Of a DNA stretch of 64,000 bases, positions 59,501 through 64,000 are shown in pieces. A program made the translations under genes and the position numbers. The notes under the pieces are model-generated. The model did no database searches, had not been told where the DNA came from, and worked only from the letters and a program-made list of their open reading frames with translations. The first letter of the stretch is position 1, and every line of letters starts with the position of its first letter. Location: NCBI RefSeq assembly GCF_945859705.1, contig NC_079136.1, positions 125,461,027 through 125,525,026 of the forward strand, read 5' to 3'. The stretch comes from Episyrphus balteatus. Lineage: Eukaryota; Arthropoda; Insecta; Diptera; Syrphidae.

Positions 59501-62135
59501 GGTAGGTACCGTTACTTTTATTTGTTCTTGTAAATTAATTCAAAAATCTTTTTGAAAACTTTTCAATGTTTGAAGAAGGCTGTGTCTTCGCTTAGAGAGG
59601 GGGAATCACTATACAATATACAATGATTTTCTTCTCAAAAATGGATCTAACAACTTTTATTCAGTCAAAAATAAGTCGAACTGTATTTTTTTTATTTCAA
59701 ACTTTCTCGTAAATGAATGATTTTAATAAAAATTTTGTCTAAGAGGCTAGTTTAGTAACCTATAAAAATCAGCAAAAACGTATAAAAAATCATCATAATT
59801 TTTTTACAACGGACCAATTATAGGCATACAGTTTTTTTTTTTGAAAAATAGACTACTCTTACAATTAAAATTTTTTGTTTATAACAATTAAATTACAAAT
59901 TTTCTTGGTTTGAAACTTTGAAGGTTCAAAAAAATTGGTTTTGTTATTTTTAAAAACAAGTTTTATTCAATTTTTTTTTTTTTAGTTTTTTCTTAAATTG
60001 AATTAATATTATTTTCATTTTCCGTCAAAAGAAGAGTTTTACAATTTCTTTCTTAGCAATCGGGATAATAGTCATACATTATTTCAGCACGAAATAAAAA
60101 CTGCTGAAAGATCAAAACCTAATCAAAATTATACCCCGAAAAAAGAAATCTGCTGAAATTTCTAGAATTTTATTTCTGAAGTGAACAAATTTCAAAATAA
60201 ACCTCGTCAATCTCTTGAAAAAGATTGGAAACTATCCATAAAAAATTATTTTAAATTAAAATGCATCCACTTCTCAAAAAAAAACAAAATCAAAAGGAAA
60301 TTCCAGGAATCTTAAACATACAATGCTCTCTTTTCTCTATTTCTGAACTTTTATTTTTATGTTGTATTAAAGTCCTTCAAAAAAAAAAATATTTTCATTT
60401 CATTTTCAAATAAAAATAATAAAAAAAAAATCTATTTTAATAGTTCATTCAACGCCGCCCGCTTGTTTGCTTCTACTACTACAACTACTGTGTTATGCAA
60501 TCTCAAAGATGAAAACTATAGATCCATTTATTTGTTTTTCTTTTGTTATTATTTTTTATGTTTTTATGTTTTTTTCTTCTCTCTCAAAGTTAGAAAACTT
60601 CAAAAATTAATTCAATGTTCACGAGTCGAAGTGAAAGAAAGGACTAGAAATTACATTTATACGACATACCGCCACCCAACAATCTCACCCAGTGAAAAGG
60701 GAGCTCTATATCAATGGTCGTCCTTATTCCGATTTTTTTCTTATTTTTTTTTTTTTGTTTTTGTTCATTCGAAAGAACAAGAGAAGATGAATCTATATAC
60801 GTAGATAAATCGACAATCTCCCCTCCTCATTCGCCTCCACCAAATTTTTAGCCACATCCATCAGGATAAGAACAAATCTAAAGTAATATCATGTTATATT
60901 TGGGAAGAATTTTCGAAACGTTCGTTGACGTAATCTTCAAACCACAAATTCCACTTTCCGCCGGTTTATACTTTGTTGTCATTTAGAGTTGTTTGCCTTT
61001 CTGAAGGGAACGAAGAAAGAAAGGAGGTTTAAATGGATATTGGAAGGGGATATGTGTGTACTGTCTCTTTTACTTATTTCCAAACATATGGAATGCATGG
61101 ATTTTTTTTACAATGCACCGCAAAAAAGTAGCAAAAATAAAAATAAAGAAAAAACTTTTTTATATATTTCAAGGATGTCCTCATCTCCTAAAAGTATGCA
61201 TCACTTTTATGTTCAGCTTCTAGTTATACTTTATTTTTTTACTATCTTCTATACTTTCCTTATTTTTTCTTCTGTTTTTTGTTTGTGTTTCTTTTCTTTT
61301 GGTGATGTTTTAATGCATTTTTTAGTGTTCGGTAACTTGCGGACATGGAATCCAAATGCGTGGCGTCGAATGCAAGTCCGCAGATGGTAGTTTAAGTGCG
61401 AAATGCGATCCACAAACAAAACCTCCAGGAGCTGAACAGTGTACCACTGGGTTGTCTTGCAACGGTGACCAAGAAATGGATGTGAGTGTCTCTCCTCTTA
61501 AAAAAAAAACAACACTTACCTCTCTCTCTCCTATTCTTCAAATTTCCTTAAATGTATAACTTTTTTTTGTTCGTTTTGTTTTAATAAAGTGTCATCACTG
61601 GTAAACTATTAAATGTTGCTATCATTTTCTTTTTTTTTTTGATTTTTTTCTCTTTGGCTTGTTGATTGTGATAAAAAATATATAATCATTGGTGTTTGTT
61701 GTCTTTACTTTCTTTTATTTTTTCTTTCCTTTGTTTTTTTTTTTTTTTTTTTTGTTCCAACAACATAAATTGTTCTTCTATGTGACAAAACTTTTTGGAT
61801 CTCCATTTAATTGAATCAATTTTCTTACAAAAGCAAAAAAAATTACTTTTTTTCTATCTACAGGAACAAAGTCCCGATGAAGTTAGTAAAAGTGACGAAG
61901 ATGAAGAAGAAGCTGCCGATGAAGAAGCTGCCGATGAAGAAGACGGTGATGGCGGTGAGGAAGTGGAGGATGTGGAAGACTCTGAACAGGTATCATACAA
62001 CGATCAACCAATTTACGCCCATCAACAATCGAATCGACTTCATCATGAAGAACTTCCCCCAAGAGCTGAATCGCTTATTGGGGGTGGTGGTGGTGGCGGA
62101 AGCAGTGAACCAGAACATCCCTCATCGGATCCAAC
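19866..62135 (+). CDS. nolo: ADAMTS-like secreted protein, Punctin/MADD-4/nolo type (nine exons, 3' end beyond window)
   Basis: Whole-gene entry; the exons are listed separately. The spliced reading frame is open for 547 codons from the ATG at 19888 and leaves two bases for the next exon. Residue numbers in all entries use that ATG as residue 1. Visible order: signal peptide (about 1-29), linker, TSP1-1 (99-144), CysR module (145-274), TSP1-2 (281-336), TSP1-3 (340-395), TSP1-4 (398-450), acidic linker (458 on). There is no metalloprotease or disintegrin domain, which places it in the ADAMTSL class. The CysR cysteine pattern and the TSP1-2 to TSP1-4 spacing match what I know of vertebrate ADAMTSL1/3. 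Family knowledge: these are extracellular-matrix proteins, and MADD-4/Punctin organises synapses and guides muscle arms and axons. The symbol nolo is inferred by family; papilin and loh are less likely alternatives. Later TSP1, Ig and PLAC domains are expected beyond 64000. Confidence 0.78.
19874..19897 (+). promoter_or_regulatory. Overlapping upstream open reading frame (7 codons)
   Basis: ATG at 19874 in a good context (ACC before ATG) opens seven codons and stops at TAA 19895-19897. It overlaps the in-frame ATG at 19888 in another frame and stops six bases before the ATG at 19903. If used, it would lower initiation at 19888 and make 19903 a leaky-scanning or reinitiation site. A translation effect is inference only. 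Confidence 0.4.
19942..21544. other. Intron 1, first part
   Basis: Begins with the GTAAGT donor. CAA/ACA-rich simple stretches at 20000-20215. No gene or clear element. Confidence 0.5.
21545..22440. mobile_element. Possible foldback element rich in poly-C/poly-G
   Basis: TTTGAGGAGGGGG followed by AATAAAATTGAACT at 21567 mirrors GCCCCCTCCTCAAA and AGTTCATTTATTG near 22386-22416. Between them are C runs of 17 (21688-21704) and 22 (21956-21977) and a G-rich stretch at 22263-22282. The ends resemble GGAGGGGG-type hAT MITEs, but no target duplication was found. Confidence 0.4.
22441..23456. other. Intron 1 sequence
   Basis: No gene seen. Short (GA)n at 23114-23130 and a CACA-rich piece after it. 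Confidence 0.5.
23457..23883. mobile_element. PIF/Harbinger-like MITE
   Basis: 427 bases. Ends GAGCCAATTTTTCAAT ... ATTGAAAAATTGGCCC, with TAA on both sides (23454-23456 and 23884-23886). A 3-bp TWA target duplication and G-rich start fit PIF/Harbinger. CAGTCAGTTAAC phrases are mirrored further in. Confidence 0.68.
23884..25831. other. Intron 1 sequence, very AT-rich
   Basis: No gene or clear element. Confidence 0.5.
25832..26651. mobile_element. Foldback-type element with GGGCATTATGGC repeats
   Basis: 820 bases. Ends GGGTAA ... TTACCC between TA dinucleotides (25830-25831, 26652-26653). Just inside each end, and again in the middle (26204-26250), is GGGCATTATGGCG or its complement, at least six copies with variants. 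No transposase. The TA flank would fit a Tc1/mariner-type mechanism, but two bases prove little. Confidence 0.6.
26652..29635. other. Intron 1 sequence
   Basis: No gene seen. The part from 27450 to 29600 looks like ordinary single-copy intron with a few T runs and a short GT stretch at 28737-28755. Confidence 0.5.
29636..30345 (+). repeat. ~80-bp tandem array built on GCTGTGGAACGTATGTTCC
   Basis: About nine units, at 29640, 29763, 29800, 29883, 29961, 30043, 30138, 30217 and 30299. Most units read GCTGTGGAACGTAT, then TATCAAAGAAATG, then AACTTCGGTTTTC, then ATTGAAAATTTATAG. The block from about 29866 to 30094 is repeated at 30121-30345 (shift of about 255), so a three-unit higher-order repeat. 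The open minus frame across it is a by-product of the 78-bp period. Confidence 0.85.
30346..33429. other. Intron 1 sequence with higher GC than the surroundings
   Basis: No gene supported. G run at 31954-31964, C run of 19 at 32740-32758, a TTC/CTT-rich piece at 32510-32535. Open frames on both strands (31209-31469, 31631-31942 minus) have no motif or splice context. Confidence 0.5.
33925..34356. mobile_element. MITE inserted in the minisatellite
   Basis: 432 bases. Ends CACAGAGAAAAATA ... TATTTTTCTCTGTG (14-bp perfect inverted repeat). Flanks TG/TG (or TGC/TGC read one base over) suggest a 2-3 bp target duplication. Inside are AATAAG/CTTATT phrases and a tRNA-like stretch on the minus strand. 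Confidence 0.75.
34062..34134 (-). other. tRNA-like segment (SINE-type head or tRNA pseudogene)
   Basis: On the minus strand, GTTCGATTCCC (34073-34083) fits a pol III B box and TGGTTCAGGTGG (34116-34127) resembles an A box, at a normal tRNA distance. Acceptor and anticodon stems do not pair well, so not a working tRNA. It lies inside the MITE. Confidence 0.5.
34589..34875. repeat. Foldback MITE
   Basis: CTAGAGGGCG at 34590 mirrors CGCCCTCTAG at 34863; inner pairs TATAACCAGCCGG/CCGCTAGTTATAGG and GAAGTTATAAGGGAACATAC/GTATGTTTCCTCATAACTTC. About 290 bases, ending 173 bases before exon 2. Related to 6535-6935. Confidence 0.7.
35049..35548 (+). CDS. nolo: Exon 2: end of signal peptide, linker, TSP1-1, start of CysR
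   Basis: The acceptor is a T-rich tract with TTTTACAG before 35049; the donor is AG|GTAAGT after 35548. It codes residues 19-184 and two bases of residue 185. It completes the signal peptide (LTIFLEYGSIA), then a linker with one N-glycosylation site (N33-A-S), two unpaired-looking cysteines (C57, C85) and an Ala/Pro-rich stretch coded by a GC-rich patch. TSP1-1 has the triple tryptophan WSGWSDWSTC (W99, W102, W105, C-mannosylation type) and CSRTCDGG, which fits the O-fucose rule CXX(S/T)CXXG. The part after C144 (QCAAYND, PCALTC) begins the ADAMTS-type cysteine-rich module. Confidence 0.95.
35549..36398. other. Intron 2
   Basis: 850 bases with GC higher than other introns, and a 143-codon open frame at 35806-36237 which I do not accept as coding: no splice sites keep it in frame with exons 2 and 3, and it has no TSP1 or other motif. 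Confidence 0.7.
36399..36585 (+). CDS. nolo: Exon 3: middle of CysR module with acidic insert
   Basis: The acceptor is an A-rich ...AAAAATAG before 36399, the donor CAG|GTGAGC after 36585. One base completes R185 and 62 codons follow (186-247). The last third is classic ADAMTS/ADAMTSL: DGTRC, then LDMCIQGKCQ. Between CALTC (exon 2) and DGTRC lies an unusual stretch (about 188-217) with many D, E, G and P residues, ending DESEHYDEP; vertebrate ADAMTSL1/3 have only a short link at this place as far as I know. The acceptor is weak by eye: about ten A bases separate the last pyrimidines from the AG. The phase match on both sides and the family motif support the exon. Confidence 0.92.
36586..37093. 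other. Start of intron 3
   Basis: T-rich; no gene or clear element. Confidence 0.5.
37094..38720. repeat. Nest of foldback elements in intron 3
   Basis: At least three inverted pairs overlap. (a) ATGTCGGTGGTTTTCG at 37276 with its complement near 37817-37832. (b) ATTGCGTTTTAGTGGT at 37848 with ACCACTAAAACGCAAT at 38215. (c) TTTTTGTCCAAAAAGAACCC at 38070 with GGGTTCTTTTTGGACAAAAA at 38520. The left border is a reverse copy of the 85-bp module (37094-37190). The arms interleave, so elements probably inserted into one another. Confidence 0.65.
38913..39893. mobile_element. Possible host element with CTGTTCTAG repeats
   Basis: TGTTCACTGA at the left mirrors TCATTGAACA at the right. Many CTGTTCTA / TAGAACAG and GCTGTGCTG phrases lie near both ends, like subterminal repeats. 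No target duplication found. A second MITE is inside. Confidence 0.4.
39022..39511. mobile_element. MITE with 30-bp inverted ends and AAAT duplication
   Basis: 490 bases. Ends CGTCGCCCTAGTATTG ... CAATACTAGGGCGACG, the similarity running on through GTGCCGTATACGCCA with one mismatch. AAAT on both sides (39018-39021, 39512-39515) suggests a 4-bp duplication. Superfamily not assigned. Confidence 0.75.
39905..40335. repeat. Module relative plus AGCTTCTGTAAAGCTTTATAGAAGC tandem block
   Basis: ACCCAGGG (39905) and GAAGTATAACTTC (39941) match the module at 8740. From 40134 on, a TAGCTTCTGTAAAGCT and TTATAGAAGC pair recurs three to four times; each unit is an imperfect palindrome. Confidence 0.55.
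40336..40886. other. Intron 3 sequence
   Basis: No gene or clear element. Confidence 0.5.
40887..41880 (+). repeat. ~1 kb unclassified interspersed repeat, copy 2
   Basis: Same start and end phrases as copy 1 and very similar along the whole length. The (CTGT)n part is short and mixed here (about 41011-41045), and GCCAAATAAG has a TAA where copies 1 and 3 have AAA, so the short open frame of the other copies is broken. Closer to copy 1 than to copy 3. Confidence 0.82.
41881..44381. other. End of intron 3
   Basis: No gene supported. Short CT run at 42999-43011; A runs at 43219-43256 and 43434-43460. Open frames near 43624-44006 have no motif. T/C-rich tract before the exon 4 acceptor. Confidence 0.5.
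44382..44526 (+). CDS. nolo: Exon 4: end of CysR fused directly to start of TSP1-2
   Basis: The acceptor is TTCTTATATAG before 44382, the donor GGGG|GTAAGT after 44526. It codes 248-295 and the first base of G296. It starts VGCDLKIGS, goes through the signature CGVCGGDGKSC (264-274), and after QPLYHWE runs straight into CSVTCGGG of TSP1-2 (289-296, O-fucose rule met). In ADAMTS and most ADAMTSL proteins a spacer module of about 100-120 residues sits between these points. Here only its tail-like QPLYHW is left, and the join lies inside one exon, so skipping of another exon cannot explain it. Confidence 0.95.
44995..46360. repeat. TGTGGAACGTA motif cluster
   Basis: About fourteen copies of the motif in both directions, for instance near 45005, 45065, 45151, 45575, 45820, 45998, 46185, 46300 and 46337, 40-200 bases apart. 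The longer form is AAATGAATRCGTTCCACAA. The sequence between copies is AT-rich and not clearly repeated. Function unknown. Confidence 0.7.
46480..48510. mobile_element. Large, nearly perfect foldback element, 2.0 kb
   Basis: Two arms of about 960 bases are reverse complements with only a few differences; the spacer is about 50 bases around 47465-47515. Outer ends CACGGTGT(A/T)ACA ... and its complement, flanked by TAA (46477-46479 and 48511-48513). CAC-starting ends with a 3-bp target fit the CACTA/Chapaev group best; this is inference. A 73-codon open frame occurs identically in both arms (46927-47148 minus, 47832-48053 plus) simply because the arms match. No transposase. Confidence 0.88.
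48514..49919. other. Intron 4 sequence
   Basis: No gene or clear element. Confidence 0.5.
49920..51280. repeat. TGTGGAACGTA motif cluster with a 34-bp perfect palindrome
   Basis: About a dozen copies, first plus (49931, 50230), later mostly minus (50456, 50542, 50794, 50890, 51165). At 50846-50879 two facing copies make a perfect 34-bp palindrome centred on GGATTATAATCC. Confidence 0.7.
51281..53633. other. End of intron 4
   Basis: No gene supported. Open frames on both strands at 52085-52596 and 52889-53160 lack motifs and splice context. A TTTTCTTTTT tract at about 53545-53605 precedes the A-rich exon 5 acceptor. Confidence 0.5.
53634..53763 (+). CDS. nolo: Exon 5: rest of TSP1-2
   Basis: The donor is CCTAA|GTAAGTA after 53763. 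The acceptor AG at 53632-53633 follows a run of nine A bases; the T/C-rich tract lies about 30-80 bases upstream. Two bases complete G296, then residues 297-338 and two bases of K339. The text YKMSRPTC ... LC ... LCNTHTCPPK supplies the four remaining TSP1 cysteines (C304, C318, C331, C336). It matches the place and spacing of the second TSP1 of ADAMTSL1/3 (GGGYQ-type opening, late cysteine pair before CP). Confidence 0.92.
53900..54740. repeat. TGTGGAACGTA motif cluster, inverted halves
   Basis: The left half (53905-54390) has the motif as ATACGTTCCACAA, six or more copies; the right half (54470-54735) has it as TTGTGGAACGTATTC, four to five copies. So the two halves face each other. Intron 5. 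Confidence 0.7.
54741..55172. other. End of intron 5
   Basis: Single-copy-looking sequence; (CT)n tract at 55142-55165 before exon 6. Confidence 0.55.
55173..55275 (+). CDS. nolo: Exon 6: first half of TSP1-3
   Basis: A (CT)n-rich pyrimidine tract with TCTCTATAG precedes 55173; the donor is AGG|GTGAGA after 55275. One base completes K339, then 34 codons (340-373). It reads WVADEWSPCSRLCGPGYRER and MVVCAEETNG. This repeat has Leu at the O-fucose position (CSRLCGPG), so it breaks the CXX(S/T)CXXG rule that TSP1-1, -2 and -4 keep. The exon ends on a full codon. Confidence 0.93.
55276..55429. other. Intron 6, 154 bases
   Basis: The only short intron. It has no stop in the frame of exon 6, but 154 is not a multiple of three, so retention would shift the frame and end at 55612-55614. 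Confidence 0.8.
55430..55525 (+). CDS. nolo: Exon 7: second half of TSP1-3 and first residues of TSP1-4
   Basis: 96 bases, 32 codons (374-405), phase 0 at both ends. The acceptor is TTTTCCCAACAG, the donor GGG|GTAAGT. It supplies C379, C390 and C395 of TSP1-3, then CPKWEVEEWSG, the opening of the next repeat; the CPKW join between repeats is the same as in vertebrate ADAMTSL1/3. Loss of this exon alone would keep the frame but remove three cysteines. The intron before it is only 154 bases. Confidence 0.93.
55526..56427. other. Start of intron 7
   Basis: No gene seen; rather balanced base composition. Confidence 0.5.
56428..57436 (+). repeat. ~1 kb unclassified interspersed repeat, copy 3
   Basis: Same ends and direction as copies 1 and 2, with (CTGT)n at about 56550-56592. 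More diverged: for example AAGAACCTCGAGCTAC follows the microsatellite where copy 1 has CTCTATCTGGAGCTGC. Confidence 0.82.
57437..58999. repeat. Intron 7 with a small TGTGGAACGTA cluster
   Basis: Motif copies near 57908 (minus), 58010, 58332 and 58396 (plus). No gene seen. Confidence 0.5.
59000..59620. repeat. Rearranged, decayed copy of the 1 kb repeat
   Basis: 59000-59320 resembles the last third of the 1 kb repeat on the plus strand (TAAAAAGTTTTAATAATTTT ... GCGACCCATTCGTGC). Directly after it, 59400-59620 resembles the front part in reverse (AAGAGCCGTTTTTGAG, TGACAGGTAGGTACCGTTA, GGGGGAATCAC). So an inverted join. Confidence 0.5.
59621..61325. other. End of intron 7
   Basis: No gene supported; further bits near 59660-59830 may belong to the same decayed repeat. 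Confidence 0.5.
61326..61481 (+). CDS. nolo: Exon 8: body of TSP1-4
   Basis: 156 bases, 52 codons (406-457), phase 0 at both ends. The acceptor is TGCATTTTTTAG, the donor GGAT|GTGAGT. It begins exactly at the CSVTC of TSP1-4 (CSVTCGHG, O-fucose rule met) and carries C421, C432, C444 and C450. The segment CDPQTKPPGAEQC resembles the end of the fourth TSP1 of ADAMTSL1/3. The end NGDQEMD turns acidic and leads to exon 9. Confidence 0.94.
61482..61863. other. Intron 8, 382 bases
   Basis: T-rich, no gene. T runs at 61735-61753. Confidence 0.7.
61864..62135 (+). CDS. nolo: Exon 9: acidic, low-complexity linker
   Basis: The acceptor is TTTTTCTATCTACAG, the donor CCAAC|GTAAGT. 90 codons (458-547) and two bases. 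The first 40 or so residues are almost all D, E, A and G, including an exact tandem AADEE pair. Then comes a Q/H/N-rich part (YAHQQSNRLHHEELPP) and a Gly run coded by GGT repeats before SSEPEHPSSDPT. There are no cysteines, so this is a linker between TSP1 blocks; ADAMTSL1/3 also have a long disordered linker after TSP1-4. A + frame offset by one base is also open here but has no family features. Confidence 0.9.
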
Positions 62136-62209
62136 GTAAGTGTGGACAGACTTTTTCTTGCTTCTTTTTTTTTGTATAAAATGTTGTGGTCATTTGTTTT
62201 TTTTTTCAG

Positions 62210-62249
62210 TTTTGACAGTGTGTCTGGCAATAAAAGAAACCAAATTTAA
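62210..62249 (+). CDS. nolo: Candidate short alternative terminal exon
   Basis: A strong T-run acceptor TTTTTTTCAG ends at 62209. Joined to the two leftover bases of exon 9 it reads TFDSVSGNKRNQI and stops at TAA 62247-62249. An AATAAA hexamer lies at 62229-62234. It may be a short secreted isoform end, or a chance acceptor 74 bases after the exon 9 donor. The full protein is expected to go on past the window, so this would be alternative at most. Confidence 0.3.
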
Positions 62250-62884
62250 ATATATTAAAATTAGTATCAAAAAAAACATCTACTCAGAAAATTTGGAAAT
62301 TAGTTTTTCGGCTTAGGTACCTATGACAATCGATATTGTCAATAATAAATTGAATAAAATAAACACAAAATAACACAGCATTATAATGACAACTCATCAT
62401 ATGACAACTCATCATGGACAACTCATCATTAGAAAATCCGATTGGAACAACAATTCATTTGGAGGTGGTTGCTATTTTTTTTTTAATTTGACGTTTGATG
62501 GATTGTCTATGATGACTTGTCCCATATAATCGTTTGCTTAGTAAATACTTTATTTATAAAAACTGTAGGTATGCAAAAAAATTTCTTTTGATCGTCAATT
62601 TTGTCTCTATAAAGTGCCTTATCCAATCAAATGTGACGTTGAATAGCGCAAGAAATACGGTTCAAACGATTCTTAATTTGTCAAACTATGATAAGCAGGA
62701 AGGAAGTAATGAGGGAACAGATGAACACAAATAACTCAACCTTTTGTTACCTTCACCGCCATAGTTTTAACAGCTTACCGGCTAAAACTCCAATACAAAC
62801 TTTTGGGTTCTACTCTTACAACTCTCAGGATCCTCTCTTTGTATTATTTAGAAGAGAGCGTCTTATGCGTTAAGAACTCCACCG
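62250..62884. repeat. Intron 9 start with a 15-bp triplet
   Basis: GACAACTCATCAT three times at 62388-62430; inverted GATGACTTGTCC at 62511. No gene otherwise. Confidence 0.55.
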
Positions 62885-63560
62885 TTTACTGTTAACTCAT
62901 ATCTGTAAACCAAAACTTGTTTCGTGACTTTGGTCCGCCAGATATCTGCGTCCGAATTTAAGAAAAAAGCATGTTTGAATGCAAATAACTCAGTAACCAG
63001 AGCTCAGAGAAACTTCTGCTTTTCGGTTATGAATAGAGCTTATAGAGACCTTTCTTTCGATGTCTTATTTGATGAAAATGAAACTTGATTTTTTCTAGAA
63101 AATCTTTAAAAATTGATTTGTAATTTTTTTACATATATGTGTAGGCCTGCTCATTGTGAACTCATATCTGTAAACCAAATCTTGTTTGAGACTTTGATCC
63201 GAAAATATTTGCTTCCGAATGTAAAAAAAAAAAAAAAAAAACATTTTCTAATTTTCGATAAAAATTTTTTTTTCTAAAATTCGATTATAAATAATTCAGC
63301 AACCAGAGCTTCAAAAACCTTTTGGTTTTCAGTTATGAATAGAGCTAAGAAAGACCTTTCTTTTGATATCTCACTCGATGAATTTGGTTAAATGCATTTT
63401 CATTCGGCAAGTGTAACCTTGATTTTTTTCTCGAAAATCCAAAATAAATAAATTTTGTAATTTTTTTACCTAAATGTATATAGGCCTGTTCACTGTGAAC
63501 TCATGTCTGTAATTCAAAACATTTTTCGCGAACATATGAACAAAAAAATCCTTATGTGAA
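62885..63560 (+). repeat. ~300-bp dispersed satellite, copy group 3
   Basis: Starts of units at about 62890, 63153 and 63494 (GAACTCATATCTGTAAACCA type). Each unit carries CAGTTATGAATAGAGCT and AAAGACCTTTCTTT. Same family as 3085-3435 and 8855-9420. Confidence 0.68.
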
Positions 63561-64000
63561 AAGAAATGTTTCAAAAATCTACTAGTTCCGTTTTCTTTTC
63601 AAACATACTGTAAATATATCATACAAATCTGTCAAGCAATTGTTGGACGCGTGTTGTCTTTTTTAACCGATTCCAATTCCCGTATTTGCACTTGAGGATC
63701 CTATTACACATTCGACAGACTTAAAGATTAGCACGAAATTGTATCTTCTTTTTTTTTGTCGACATTTGTTGGTACAGCTTAAGCTTAAATGCGTAACTTG
63801 TCACTTGTATATGTCCGGAGAAGGATTTGTCAGACTTTCTCCACGTTATACCTACCCTCTGCTCCAGACTCATTCACCTACACACACAAATTTATAGAAA
63901 GTAAACACCATAGCCATTCTGTGATTTATTCACCACAAAAGATTGTGTAATACGGCATCATCAGTGTAGTAGATGGAAAAGAGATAAGAGGGGAGGAAGT
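63561..64000. other. Last part of the window, intronic
   Basis: No exon with a fitting phase-2 acceptor and family motif was found. Confidence 0.45.

Noticed and set aside
61811..62179. Second open + frame over exon 9
   Set aside because: Offset by one base from the ADAMTSL frame; it exists because the GAA/GAT-rich exon has few stops.

Overview
The window looks like one long gene from an insect, most probably a fly (Diptera). This rests on the AT-rich composition with long A and T runs, GT-AG introns, an invertebrate ADAMTS-like (ADAMTSL) protein, and many DNA transposon derivatives of the hAT, piggyBac, Tc1/mariner and PIF types. The species cannot be named from the sequence.

The only protein-coding gene I can support is on the + strand. 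It encodes a secreted ADAMTSL protein of the Punctin/MADD-4/nolo (vertebrate ADAMTSL1/3) type. Nine exons lie between 19866 and 62135, and their reading frames join without a break: 547 codons plus two bases, counted from the ATG at 19888. The protein so far is a signal peptide split across a 15.1 kb intron, an Ala/Pro linker, TSP1 repeat 1, a cysteine-rich (CysR) module with an extra acidic loop, TSP1 repeats 2 to 4, and a very acidic linker. The usual spacer module between CysR and TSP1-2 is absent. The gene continues beyond the right edge, and a 5' UTR exon must lie upstream of 19866. There is also a candidate short alternative 3' end at 62210-62249.

Layout: 1-19865 is a 5' UTR intron or upstream sequence full of transposon remnants. 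These include a hAT element with a piggyBac MITE nested in it, a second hAT element with a perfect 8-bp target duplication, a Tc1-like element and an old foldback. 19866-19941 is the start-codon exon. 19942-35048 holds a poly-C foldback, PIF-like and other MITEs, a 29.6-30.3 kb tandem array, and a 33.4-34.4 kb minisatellite split by a MITE with a tRNA-like segment. Exons 2 to 9 follow at 35.0, 36.4, 44.4, 53.6, 55.2, 55.4, 61.3 and 61.9 kb, separated by introns rich in nested foldbacks. Among these are a nearly perfect 2.0 kb palindrome at 46480-48510 and three direct copies of an unidentified repeat of about 1 kb.

The most unusual non-coding signal is a short motif, TGTGGAACGTA (or its complement TACGTTCCACA). 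It recurs dozens of times in at least six clusters spread over 46 kb, in both orientations. No transposase, RNA gene or second protein gene was recognised.
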